Assembly: GCA_947243845.1 (NCBI GenBank)
Contig: CAMXIF010000013.1
Coordinates: 21,109-85,108 of the forward strand
Source: an uncultured bacterium
GTDB lineage: Bacteria > Bacillota > Clostridia > Lachnospirales > Lachnospiraceae
Direction: 5' to 3'
Length of the DNA stretch: 64,000 nucleotides
Shown here: piece by piece, positions 18,798 through 27,597 of the stretch
How positions within the stretch are numbered: position 1 is the first letter of the stretch
How the letters are laid out: the number at the start of each line of letters is the position of its first letter
Position numbers and translations under genes: made by a program
Notes under the pieces: generated by a model
Told to the model about the DNA's origin: nothing
Database searches by the model: none
The model's input: the letters and a program-made list of their open reading frames with translations, nothing else

Positions 18798-19508
18798 TTA
18801 TTGCATTACCCAGCTATAGCCAATCCCATACACTGTCTTAATGATCTCCTGTGCATCCAGCTTATCACGCAGACGTTTCACCGTGACTGACAGAGCATTC
18901 TCTTCCACGAACTCTTCCCCCTCAGACCAGATATACTCAAATAGCCGCTCCCTTGGCACAGTAAGTCCCCTGTTCTCCACCAAAATATGGAGCAGCCTCT
19001 GCTCTGTTTTACTAAGTTCCACCTGTTCTGTACCGTGATAAAACTTCATATGCATAAAATCAAAGCGGTATTCACCAATTATGATCTCTGCCGCAGGACT
19101 CTGCATTTTCTCTTTCACACGCCGCAGCTGAAGGGCAACACGCGCCCGCAGTACCGCCAGACTAAAAGGTTTGGTAATATAATCATCCGCCCCCAGTTCC
19201 AATCCCGCAACAATGTCTGTCTCCATGTCGTTCGCCGTCAGCAATATGACATTTATGTCATATTTATTCTTTATTTTCAACAAAAAGTCGAGTCCATTCC
19301 CATCCGGCAGATTCACATCCAGTACCATCAGGGCAAATTTATCCTCTGTCCCCTGTCTCCTGGAAAGTATGGTCTCTGCTTCTTGCAGTGTCCCGCAGCT
19401 TATGGTCTCTATGTCTCCATTCTGCAGGGCGCGGCACAGGCCGCCGGCGAGGGTCGTATCATCTTCTACAATCAATATATGCTGTTTCGTGTTGGTCTCT
19501 TTTTCCAT
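18798..19508 (-). CDS. OmpR-family response regulator
   Basis: 236 residues. The receiver domain shows the acidic pair (VEDD), the phosphoacceptor Asp in MVLDVNLPDG, Thr in LLTAND and Lys in YITKPF. The winged-helix DNA-binding domain has LSKTEQRLLHILVENRG and the terminal IKTVYGIGYSW. The ribosome binding site before this ATG is weak. First gene of the two-component unit; likely controls the adjoining ABC exporter. Confidence 0.93.
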   Translation of the reverse strand: MEKETNTKQHILIVEDDTTLAGGLCRALQNGDIETISCGTLQEAETILSRRQGTEDKFALMVLDVNLPDGNGLDFLLKIKNKYDINVILLTANDMETDIVAGLELGADDYITKPFSLAVLRARVALQLRRVKEKMQSPAAEIIIGEYRFDFMHMKFYHGTEQVELSKTEQRLLHILVENRGLTVPRERLFEYIWSEGEEFVEENALSVTVKRLRDKLDAQEIIKTVYGIGYSWVMQ

Positions 19509-19553
19509 TTGCCGTATCCGATGTCCTGTCTGAAATTCTTGATAAGCGCCACC

Positions 19554-21320
19554 CTATTTTAACTCATTGGCCGTTACATAGAAATGGTGGTAAATCCCGC
19601 CAAGCGCAAGCAGGCTCTCATGGGTTCCTTCCTCCACAATCCCCTCCTCTGTCAGCACCAGAATCCTGTCGGAATTGCGGATACTGGAAAGCCTGTGGGC
19701 AATGGTGATGGTCGTTCTGCCTTTGGCCAAAGCCTCCAGAGATTTTGCCACCTGAAATTCGCTCTCATTATCCAGAGCGGAAGTCGCTTCATCCATGATC
19801 AGGATTGGCGGATTCTTTAGAAATACCCTGGCAATGCTGATCCGCTGTTTCTGGCCGCCGGATAGCTTCACGCCGCGTTCCCCCACATAGGTATCATAAC
19901 CGTCTTTTAACGCCATGACGAACTCGTGCGCCCCGGCCCTCTTCGCCGCCTCAATCACTTCCTCTTTGGCGGCATTTTCCCTGCCATAGGCAATGTTCTC
20001 ATAGACTGTACCGGAAAACAGATATACATCCTGCTGTACCATACCGATATTCTGCCGCAGGCTCTTTAAGGTAAAATGATGGATATTCACACCGTCCAGC
20101 AGTATCTCGCCCTCGTCAATATCATAAAAACGCGGAATCAGATTGCACAGCGTTGTCTTACCGCCGCCGGAGGGGCCTACAATTGCTATCTTTTCTCCCT
20201 GCCTGATATCCAGGTTTAAGCCCTTAAATACCACATTGTGGTCATCCGGGTATTCAAAGCTTACATTGCGGAAAGAGATGTTTCCCTGTGGTTCCACACA
20301 AACTACCGCATCCGGCTCATCAAAAATCTCAATGTCACTGTCCATAATCTGCACGAAACGTTCGATTCCTGTCATACCCCGCTGGAACTGCTCCGCAAAC
20401 TCTATGATCCTGCGGATGGTTGCAATCAGCGTAGTCACATACATCACATATGCCACCAGATCCGCCGGCGCAATCTTACCCTTGATCATAAAAATACCGC
20501 CGGCAATCAAAAGCACCAGATACATCAAGCCATCAAAGGCTCTGGTAGTAGTATGAAACGCTGCCATGAACTTATAAGTATCTTTCTTAATCTGATAAAA
20601 TTTTCCATTATCCTCCTCGAATTTCTCCTGCTCCTTCTCCTCATTGGTGAAGGCTTTCACAACCTTCTGTCCAAGCAGACTGTCCTCAATACGGGCATTT
20701 AATTCTCCAATCTGTACGCGCTGTCTGCGAAAAGCCTCCCGCAGCCGCAGATTGATCAACGTACAAGTCACGACCATGATCGGTACGATCGCAAAGATGA
20801 TCACCGTAAGTCCCAGACTGACCTGTGCCAGAATGATAAAAGAAATCACGGCCTTAATCCCCGCAATAAAAAATTCCTCCGGACAGTGATGGGAAAACTC
20901 TGTCACATCAAAAAGATCGTTGGTGATACGTCCCATGATCTGTCCGACTTTTGTATTGTTATAATACGTATTGGACAGCTTCTGCAAATGGGCATAGGCA
21001 TCCCTGCGCATATCCGTCTCAATCCTCGTTCCCATCACATGACCGGTATACGCCATATAAAAATTCGCCATGGTATCTACAATCCGCAGGCACAGATAAA
21101 GGACTCCCAGCCGCACAACTGTGGATACGGTCAGCGCCGCCAGATTATTCATGCCTTCGTTCGTGAGAAAGCGGATAATCATGGGCAGCACAAGCTCACA
21201 GATAGTTGTCAATCCCGCACAGAGCAGATCGATGACCACTATCTTCCAATATTTTTTATAATAAGGGAGAAACCGTTTCATCAACTCCCCGGACTTATAA
21301 GTTCTTGCGTTGGTTTCCAT
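19554..21320 (-). CDS. ABC exporter, fused permease and ATPase
   Basis: 588 residues with an N-terminal six-helix exporter domain and a C-terminal nucleotide-binding domain: Walker A (GPSGGGKTT), Q-loop (GMVQQDVYLFSG), signature LSGGQKQR, Walker B (ILIMDEATSALD) and IAHRLSSI. It is of the MsbA/LmrA/BmrA half-transporter type and is a single gene, so it would act as a homodimer. Substrate unknown; lipids or drugs are usual. AAAGGAG precedes the start. Confidence 0.93.
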   Translation of the reverse strand: METNARTYKSGELMKRFLPYYKKYWKIVVIDLLCAGLTTICELVLPMIIRFLTNEGMNNLAALTVSTVVRLGVLYLCLRIVDTMANFYMAYTGHVMGTRIETDMRRDAYAHLQKLSNTYYNNTKVGQIMGRITNDLFDVTEFSHHCPEEFFIAGIKAVISFIILAQVSLGLTVIIFAIVPIMVVTCTLINLRLREAFRRQRVQIGELNARIEDSLLGQKVVKAFTNEEKEQEKFEEDNGKFYQIKKDTYKFMAAFHTTTRAFDGLMYLVLLIAGGIFMIKGKIAPADLVAYVMYVTTLIATIRRIIEFAEQFQRGMTGIERFVQIMDSDIEIFDEPDAVVCVEPQGNISFRNVSFEYPDDHNVVFKGLNLDIRQGEKIAIVGPSGGGKTTLCNLIPRFYDIDEGEILLDGVNIHHFTLKSLRQNIGMVQQDVYLFSGTVYENIAYGRENAAKEEVIEAAKRAGAHEFVMALKDGYDTYVGERGVKLSGGQKQRISIARVFLKNPPILIMDEATSALDNESEFQVAKSLEALAKGRTTITIAHRLSSIRNSDRILVLTEEGIVEEGTHESLLALGGIYHHFYVTANELK

Positions 21321-21496
21321 AGCATTACTCCTTTAAAACTTTGTGCCTGTATAATTTCTATCTTCTCCACAATCTCTTATCTCGTAAGTATACACTGATA
21401 TGAAAATAAGTGCCATCCCTTTTTTCAACATCATCCCTTTCTGTGCATACTTGATTCAGCATTGCACATCCACAAATCCCTATCCCATAATCTGTC

Positions 21497-21542
21497 AAAA
21501 GAAAAGAACCATCCATCTCCGGACAGTTCTTCTCTTCTGGCA
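21497..21542 (-). terminator. terminator after the first M56 gene
   Basis: AAGAAC-TGTCC and GGATG-GTTCTT form a stem on the minus strand, followed by TTCTTTTG. It lies just beyond the stop of the M56 gene. Confidence 0.65.
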
Positions 21543-21560
21543 ATCTTATAATCCCAGTCT

Positions 21561-23969
21561 CTATTTCCTCTTCCCATTATACTCCACAATCCGATAGAAG
21601 TCCTTCTCGGCAATAAACTTCTCAACCTCCTGCAGCTGGCCATCTGTAAGGACATTTCCCATATCAATATAATAACGGACACAGATCACTGCCTCATCCT
21701 GCTTCTGCACAAAGGGTAGCACATACTCCAATAACCCGTTAAAGGTCAACTGCTCCCTATCAAGTACCGTCACAATATCCGTCAAAGACTGCGTGGATAC
21801 CTGATAGGAAATCTGGCTCAGCGTCTTATCACCAAAGCCGATTGCTTTTCCCTTCCGCAGCGCATTCACAAGGTATGTCGCAGACAGTTTTGTATCGGAA
21901 TTAAGAAAAATATCTTCCCAGTCAGATTCCGCTATCTTTCCGCTCTCCAGCAGATACCGGAAACACTCACTGACATCTTCAGGCTCCATATAACAGGCAA
22001 TCATACACAGAATCCGGCTGTCAAACTCCTTAACCCTGCCTTCTTCCAATGCCTCTATCAAGTATCCGGTCGTCAGCTTTGCATCGGAATAGGAAAACGC
22101 ATCCTGCCAATTTACATCTGATAAGACCACATTGTCCTCCCAGATGGAGCGATACATCTCGCTCAAATCCCTTTCATCCATATACATGCTTACTTCCTCC
22201 AGTTTGGATATGTCAAGCACTTCCTCTCCTGCCATCACCTGGTTTGCATATTCTTCTTCCTCACTTCTGTAAATACCATAGACATCTTCCTCCTTTATGC
22301 CGCTGTATGACACACTGAGAGTTTCCAGACGCGCTTTCTGCCCTACTATTTTAAAACAGTTACGCCCTTCGGACAGCACAATCTCCTCAACCGTCTCTTC
22401 TCCGATGTCATTGAGCGTGCGCACTGTACCATCCGGATTTACCTGCACAATCTTAAAACGGCCATCTTTTAATGTAAAGGAAGTTCTGATCTCCAATTTT
22501 GTATCCTTATTTGCATAAAATATCCACAGGATATCAGAACCATTGAAACGCAGCTTCTGACAATCCACGCTCCTGCCCCCACCGCAATAATTCCACGCCT
22601 GCCAACAATCGCTCTCACTCTTTCCGGCTATCAAAGTATCATCATCATACATCCGATATGCATTCCCATTCTCTTCGATGCCCATCGGCCCACCGGTTAT
22701 ACTTTCCAAAAGATCATTTGTAATTCCCCGGTTCTGCAGGGCAATCATTTGACCCGTATATGACTGTACCCCGGACACACCGCAGATTACTGCTGCCGTA
22801 ATCAGCACTGCCAACACCATCACGGAGACAATACCTATCACAAGCCCCTTCCTATGATACTGTGCAATGCCGCGCAGTCTTTCTTTCAACGTGCGCTTTT
22901 CCTCCAGTAATGTCATCGCCGGAATATTCCTGTGGATGGATGATAACTTTTCCTGAAAATTCTTTTCTGCCACATCCAAAAGCACATTGCCATAGGCCTC
23001 ACGCCCTTCCTCTGAAAGAAGCGTCATCACAAGTTCATCACAGGCAAGCTCGCAGTCCACATTGAATCTGCGATTAAACAAATAGATAAGCGGATTAAAC
23101 CAATGAATACAAAGTATCGCCTGAAACAACCACTTATACCAGATGTCCCGCCGTTTATAATGCACCAGCTCATGGTGCAGAATCAGACAAATATCATTCT
23201 CCCGACTTTTCAGTTCCCTAAGAAGCGCCGATGGCAATATGATATATGGTTTTATCGTCCCGATTAACATGGGGCTGTTAACAGATATACTCTCGTAAAG
23301 AGGCAGTCTGTGTCCGATTCTCAGCCTGATCTGTATCTCTGTACTTTTTGCCAGAACATTCTCATCCGTAACCGGCACACAGCTCGTGCGTATCGCTTTG
23401 GTAAAATTCCGGTAACCATACACCCGCCATACCGCTGACAGAAATATACCGAGTATCCATATCAAGCATGCCCCGCTGAAAAAACGGGCTGCGGTAAATG
23501 TCCCTTTCGCATCAGTTTCACGCCGGCTCAGATCATCTGCCACGTTTCCATCAGCTTCATGCCGGCTCAGATCATCTGCCACATTCACGTCAGCTTCGCG
23601 CCGGCTCAGATCATCTGCCACATTCACATCAGCTTCACGCCGGCTCAGATCATCTGCCCCGCTCACACCAGCTTCACGCCGGCTCAGATCATCTGCCACG
23701 TTTCCATCAGCTTCACCCGCCATCACATCAACGCTGTCTGTACTCTCCTGCTGACTTACTGTCACCGCCAGCCCTCTCGACAAATACTCCATCACATTGG
23801 CATCCACATGTACCGGCACCATCAACCGCACAAGTACCAACAGCCAGAGATAATAAGTCCATTTCCTGGCAAAATACCTCTTTGTAACAGGACGAAGCAG
23901 CAATATCAAAAGACCGACCAACCCGCCGGATACCGATAAGGACAAAATCATACGAAACATTTGCACCAT
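21561..23969 (-). CDS. M56 (BlaR1-type) membrane peptidase with 13-residue repeats
   Basis: 802 residues. The N-terminal membrane domain carries the zinc motif HELVH followed by NPLIYLFNRRF and CELACDELV, as in BlaR1/MecR1. Between the early membrane helices lies a hydrophilic loop made of five copies of a 13-residue unit with core ADDLSRRE. After another membrane segment comes an external region with no penicillin-binding motifs (no SxxK/KTG), then repeats resembling HEAT helices. It is therefore a signal-activated peptidase that probably destroys its BlaI partner, but does not sense beta-lactams in the classical way. It follows blaI by 23 bases. Confidence 0.85.
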   Translation of the reverse strand: MVQMFRMILSLSVSGGLVGLLILLLRPVTKRYFARKWTYYLWLLVLVRLMVPVHVDANVMEYLSRGLAVTVSQQESTDSVDVMAGEADGNVADDLSRREAGVSGADDLSRREADVNVADDLSRREADVNVADDLSRHEADGNVADDLSRRETDAKGTFTAARFFSGACLIWILGIFLSAVWRVYGYRNFTKAIRTSCVPVTDENVLAKSTEIQIRLRIGHRLPLYESISVNSPMLIGTIKPYIILPSALLRELKSRENDICLILHHELVHYKRRDIWYKWLFQAILCIHWFNPLIYLFNRRFNVDCELACDELVMTLLSEEGREAYGNVLLDVAEKNFQEKLSSIHRNIPAMTLLEEKRTLKERLRGIAQYHRKGLVIGIVSVMVLAVLITAAVICGVSGVQSYTGQMIALQNRGITNDLLESITGGPMGIEENGNAYRMYDDDTLIAGKSESDCWQAWNYCGGGRSVDCQKLRFNGSDILWIFYANKDTKLEIRTSFTLKDGRFKIVQVNPDGTVRTLNDIGEETVEEIVLSEGRNCFKIVGQKARLETLSVSYSGIKEEDVYGIYRSEEEEYANQVMAGEEVLDISKLEEVSMYMDERDLSEMYRSIWEDNVVLSDVNWQDAFSYSDAKLTTGYLIEALEEGRVKEFDSRILCMIACYMEPEDVSECFRYLLESGKIAESDWEDIFLNSDTKLSATYLVNALRKGKAIGFGDKTLSQISYQVSTQSLTDIVTVLDREQLTFNGLLEYVLPFVQKQDEAVICVRYYIDMGNVLTDGQLQEVEKFIAEKDFYRIVEYNGKRK
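23513..23715. repeat. 39-bp coding tandem repeat, five copies
   Basis: The unit containing gccggctcagatcatctg recurs at 23522, 23561, 23600, 23639 and 23678, exactly 39 bases apart, in frame within the M56 gene. Copies differ at only a few bases. Confidence 0.95.
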
Positions 23970-23992
23970 ACATCTATACCTCCTATTCTCTG

Positions 23993-24364
23993 TTACCGGA
24001 AACTATCCCGGAAATATGCTCTCAATTCCTCAATCTCTTCTCCGGACATATTCTCGTCCGTGAGCAAAGCCGCCGCCAGATTCTTCGCGCTCCCCTTGAA
24101 AAACTTGTTGACGAAACTTTTCGTCTCTTCTTTCACATAGGCGCTGCGCTCCATACAGGGCGTATAATAATACACCTCTCTCTTTTCCTGCGAAATTACA
24201 CTCTTATCCAACAGCCGTCTGATCAATGTCAGCACTGTGGTCCGCTCCCAATCCTTCTTTTGATTCAGCCGTGCACGGATTTCATTGGCATTTAATGCCT
24301 CTCCCGCCGCCCAAAGAACTTCCAGGATTTCCAGTTCCGCATCCGATATTTTCCTGTCCGTCAT
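23993..24364 (-). CDS. BlaI/MecI-type repressor
   Basis: 123 residues from the ATG at 24364, with AGGAGG seven bases upstream. The N-terminal winged helix is clear (ISDAELEILEVLW, TVLTLIRRLLDKSVI), and the C-terminal dimerisation helices follow (FVNKFFKGSAKNLAAALL). Proteins of this family repress their own operon and are cleaved after activation of the M56 partner. It is upstream of and co-transcribed with the M56 gene, and twin dyads lie over its promoter. Confidence 0.93.
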   Translation of the reverse strand: MTDRKISDAELEILEVLWAAGEALNANEIRARLNQKKDWERTTVLTLIRRLLDKSVISQEKREVYYYTPCMERSAYVKEETKSFVNKFFKGSAKNLAAALLTDENMSGEEIEELRAYFRDSFR

Positions 24365-24468
24365 TCTGATTCCTCCTGCCATATCTGCCGTTTCTGTCGC
24401 ATAATTCTCACATGGATATATGTTCTGTTTTCTGAGTATTTTTCATGAAAATATTTCTTTCCTATTTT

Positions 24469-24522
24469 GTCTACGCATGTAGACTTTATGTATAGTCTAC
24501 TCTTGTAGACAGCATAAGTCAA
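24469..24522 (-). promoter_or_regulatory. blaI promoter with two BlaI-type operators
   Basis: TTGACT (minus strand, 24517-24522) and TAGACT (24494-24499) are 17 bases apart. Two dyads with identical arms, GTCTAC-N4-GTAGAC, occupy 24495-24510 and 24469-24484, centres 26 bp apart. The first covers the -10 and spacer, the second lies downstream. Confidence 0.8.
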
Positions 24523-24530
24523 TAGCTATT

Positions 24531-24716
24531 TTAAATATAAAGATTTTTTCTATGTTGTATGTGTATTCCTATATGCCCGATTCCCAGAATAACTGTCGCT
24601 ATTAACATCCATACTAGTTTTCCATATATCCCCAGCATGATAAATGCAATCACCGGCAGTGTCGCTCCAGCCAGTGGAGTTCCAAAAAATTGCTGTAGAA
24701 GTCCGCTAATGTACGC
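24531..24716 (-). pseudogene. remnant of a small membrane-protein gene
   Basis: From 24511 to 24904 there is no intact gene. One minus-strand frame here reads AYISGLLQQFFGTPLAGATL and then a hydrophobic stretch ending GIGHIGIHIQHRKNLYI before a stop, preceded by an in-frame TGA. Further upstream (to about 24805) a second frame holds a hydrophobic stretch (WSPWSLWLAAASIIMLLCEAW) ending in a stop. Together they look like two membrane segments of one decayed protein, with a frameshift and stops. The ancestral family is not recognised with certainty. Confidence 0.4.
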
Positions 24717-24904
24717 TCACTCCGAAAATAACGTACTCACCATGCTTCACACAGCAACATTATAATAGAGGCCGCCGCCAGCCACAAAGACCAGGGCGAC
24801 CATTTATGTATATTGAAATCAGAAAGTAAGATTTTATCCCAAATTCTCCCGCAAGTAAATAATATTTATACGTGCCTGCAAAACATAACCGCATGCCGCA
24901 ACCT

Positions 24905-24936
24905 AAAAATCCGCACCCCGTTTCAGGGTGCGGATC
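24905..24936 (-). terminator. terminator of ahcY
   Basis: ATCCGCACCC pairs with GGGTGCGGAT around a short loop, followed by TTTTTAGG on the minus strand, about 50 bases after the ahcY stop. Confidence 0.9.
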
Positions 24937-24988
24937 TGATTCCTGCTAATTTGTACCTTGGACGATACTCTGCATAGCCGTTCTCTTA

Positions 24989-26236
24989 TTACAGCGCATA
25001 ACTATTCAAATATCTCTCCTGCTCTGGTGTGAGCACATCAATCTCCTTGCCCAGGAATGCCAGCTTTCTCTTCGCCACATCCTTATCTACTTCCTCAGGC
25101 ACATCGATCAGCTTCTCTGTCAGTTCGCTGGCATGTTCCACCAGATATTTTGCAGACAACGCCTGAATCGCAAAACTCATATCCATGATTTCCGCCGGAT
25201 GTCCATCACCTGCTGCCAGATTTACAAGACGGCCTTCCGCCAGCACAAAAATCCACTGACCGGTGGGCAGCTTATAGCCCATAATATTCTTACGCTGTTC
25301 TCTGGTCTCTACTGCGTTGGCTTTCAACCATGCCATATCGATCTCACAGTCAAAGTGTCCCGCATTACACAGGATAGCGCCTTCTTTCATCTCTGCAAAA
25401 TCTTCTTGATCGATAACGCCGTCACATCCTGTCACTGTCACGAAGAAATCACCCAATTTGGCTGCTTCCTTCATCGGCATCACATCAAAACCATCCATCA
25501 CTGCCTCGATTGCCTTGATCGGATCGATCTCTGTGACGATTACCCGTGCACCAAGTCCTTTGGCGCGCATCGCGGTACCCTTACCGCACCAGCCATAGCC
25601 TGCCACAACCACAATCTTACCTGCCACGATCAGATTCGTAGTCCTGTTGATACCATCCCATACAGACTGACCGGTTCCGTATCTGTTATCAAAGAAATGT
25701 TTACATGCCGCATTGTTGACACGAACCATGGGGAATTTCAATTCGCCCGCTTTATCCATGGCCTCCAGACGGATAATGCCTGTCGTGGTCTCCTCACAGC
25801 CGCCAATGATGTTGGGGATCAAATGTTTCATCTCCTTATGCACCATATTGACCAGATCGCCGCCGTCATCAATGATAATGTTAGGGCCAACCTCCAATAC
25901 CGCACGGATATGATTATTGTATTCCTCTTCTGTGGCATCATACCATGCATGAACTTCCAGTCCCGCTTTCACAAGGGCCGCCGCCACATCATCCTGTGTG
26001 GACAAAGGATTGGATCCTGTCACATACATCTGGGCGCCGCCTGCTGCCAGCACCAGACACAGATAAGCTGTCTTAGCCTCCAAGTGTACGGAAAGAGTTA
26101 CTTTCTTGCCGGCAAAAGGCTTTGATTCACTGAATTCCTTTTCCAGTGTACGAAGTAAGTCGCAGTTTCTCTTAACCCACTCGATCTTTCTCTCACCGGA
26201 TTCGGCAAGATTAATGTCTCTGATTTCGCTACTCAT
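24989..26236 (-). CDS. ahcY: adenosylhomocysteinase-type hydrolase
   Basis: 415 residues. NAD-binding Rossmann motif VVVAGYGWCGKGTAMRAKGLGA, substrate motifs NAACKHFFDNRYGTGQS and NAGHFDCEIDM, and C-terminal LTPEQERYLNSYAL are visible. Enzymes of this family split S-adenosylhomocysteine to adenosine and homocysteine. The protein lacks the about 40-residue insert and the Lys-Tyr tail of the longer bacterial/eukaryotic form, and so resembles the short archaeal/Thermotoga type, some of which prefer S-inosylhomocysteine. It is 24 bases after the EAL-HDOD gene and near an SAH/MTA deaminase-like gene. Confidence 0.92.
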   Translation of the reverse strand: MSSEIRDINLAESGERKIEWVKRNCDLLRTLEKEFSESKPFAGKKVTLSVHLEAKTAYLCLVLAAGGAQMYVTGSNPLSTQDDVAAALVKAGLEVHAWYDATEEEYNNHIRAVLEVGPNIIIDDGGDLVNMVHKEMKHLIPNIIGGCEETTTGIIRLEAMDKAGELKFPMVRVNNAACKHFFDNRYGTGQSVWDGINRTTNLIVAGKIVVVAGYGWCGKGTAMRAKGLGARVIVTEIDPIKAIEAVMDGFDVMPMKEAAKLGDFFVTVTGCDGVIDQEDFAEMKEGAILCNAGHFDCEIDMAWLKANAVETREQRKNIMGYKLPTGQWIFVLAEGRLVNLAAGDGHPAEIMDMSFAIQALSAKYLVEHASELTEKLIDVPEEVDKDVAKRKLAFLGKEIDVLTPEQERYLNSYAL

Positions 26237-26259
26237 TGATAGTTTCCTCCTGAAGATTC

Positions 26260-27486
26260 TTAATTTTCAAAAAACATTGATTTATACCAGCACATAGTCT
26301 CCGTATAAGCTTGGTAGATTGTATTGGTATCAACATTTAACACAATAAGCTGTCTACTGATCTCCTGCCAGTCCGCCGATTCATAGCTGATCACAAAGGA
26401 ATAGATATTAGCCAGTTCACCTTTACGATATACCAGCGCATCCGAGATTTCTTTCGTCACATTAACCTTTTTCAAGGCCTCTTCCATCGGCATATCCAGA
26501 ATAATATCCAGAATGGAGAACAGTCCCATCAAAAATACTTCCGATGCCTTTGTCCCAAGCCCGAAAACAGGAGCCAGACATTCCATGAACTTAGCGCGTA
26601 ACATGGATGTTCTTGCGACCTCATTCGGCCTGTCCGCACATAGTTCTTTGGTGATGACCGTATTAATCCATTTCTTTAACTCTCTCTGCCCTAAGATAGC
26701 AGCCGCATGACGGATAGAAGTAACCTCAGAATTAATTGCAATGTGATTGACCATCTTAAGCAGTTCAACCACCAGAGCCGTATCACGCCCGATGACATCG
26801 GCAGCTTTGGTCAGCTCAAAATCTACATCATTGACAATATTCATCAATTCCAGATAATTGATCTTAAGCGGAGATACTTCTGTCTCTCCCTTATTGATGG
26901 GAATACGATAGAAATTACCCTCAAAAAACTGGAAGCTGTCATCATCTTTCAGCTGATCGAAGATTTCCTGACTGTCAATATTGCCCACACATATAGTAAG
27001 ATTCGGATATAAATGTCCAAAATATATCTTCGCTTTGGAGACATCCACCTTCTTATAATCCAATATGATATAGTCCATCAGCGTCAGAAGTTCTTTGTTC
27101 TGTTCCAGTTCGTTCACCGGAAGTTTCATGATAGCCAGCTTAAAGCCTTTTTGTTTCAAATCCGTAAGACGCTTGCGATAAGCCTCCGTATTTTCAATCG
27201 ACTTATCAAACAATAGTACCAGTCTGCCCGTCAGACCCTCACACTGCGATTCAAGATCAGAAAAGATTGCGATATGATTCACTGGTATGAGTACATCCGT
27301 ACCCAGTGACAATGTATCAATACCAATATTACGTACAATGTCCAGTCCCTCGATCTCTGCCAGTCCCGTAGCACTGCTTGTTCCAAAAATCGGCGGATTC
27401 AGAAGGCTGTTCTCTTTTTGTGAAAACAAGGAGTATGCACGAACCTTCATATCTTTGTCAAAAAACGGTATCAAAGTAGCCAGCAT
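26260..27486 (-). CDS. degenerate EAL plus HDOD domain protein
   Basis: 408 residues of the YuxH type. The N-terminal half follows the EAL fold (LIPFFDKDMKVRAYSLF, LVLLFDK, QKGFKLAIMKL, MDYIILDYKKVD), but the EAL and DDFG catalytic motifs are missing, so it should not hydrolyse cyclic-di-GMP. The C-terminal HDOD domain is clear (YLELMNIVNDVDFELTKAADVIGRD, LLKMVNHIA, SIRHAAAILGQRELKKWI). Such proteins are regulators in motility or signalling. Gene order between the deaminase-like gene and ahcY, on the same strand, suggests one transcript, but no functional link is known. Confidence 0.88.
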   Translation of the reverse strand: MLATLIPFFDKDMKVRAYSLFSQKENSLLNPPIFGTSSATGLAEIEGLDIVRNIGIDTLSLGTDVLIPVNHIAIFSDLESQCEGLTGRLVLLFDKSIENTEAYRKRLTDLKQKGFKLAIMKLPVNELEQNKELLTLMDYIILDYKKVDVSKAKIYFGHLYPNLTICVGNIDSQEIFDQLKDDDSFQFFEGNFYRIPINKGETEVSPLKINYLELMNIVNDVDFELTKAADVIGRDTALVVELLKMVNHIAINSEVTSIRHAAAILGQRELKKWINTVITKELCADRPNEVARTSMLRAKFMECLAPVFGLGTKASEVFLMGLFSILDIILDMPMEEALKKVNVTKEISDALVYRKGELANIYSFVISYESADWQEISRQLIVLNVDTNTIYQAYTETMCWYKSMFFEN

Positions 27487-27597
27487 ATTATATTCCCCCT
27501 AATACATATAAATTTGTCCTGCGTCTATTATAGCAAACTCTGACGCATTACGCTATCATAAAATCGTATGGAATCATAATACATAAGTCCTATTTCA

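Noticed and set aside
23513..23715. 39-bp direct repeats as a CRISPR array
   Set aside because: The units are directly adjacent with no unique spacers, are a multiple of three, and are in frame inside the M56 gene.
23498..23939. Plus-strand open frames encoding His-rich repeats
   Set aside because: They are the antisense of the repeat region in the M56 gene; no ribosome binding site.
21561..23969. Classical beta-lactam sensor BlaR1
   Set aside because: No penicillin-binding motifs (SxxK, SxN, KTG) follow the M56 part, and no beta-lactamase gene is nearby.
26260..27486. Active cyclic-di-GMP phosphodiesterase
   Set aside because: The EAL and DDFG motifs are not present.
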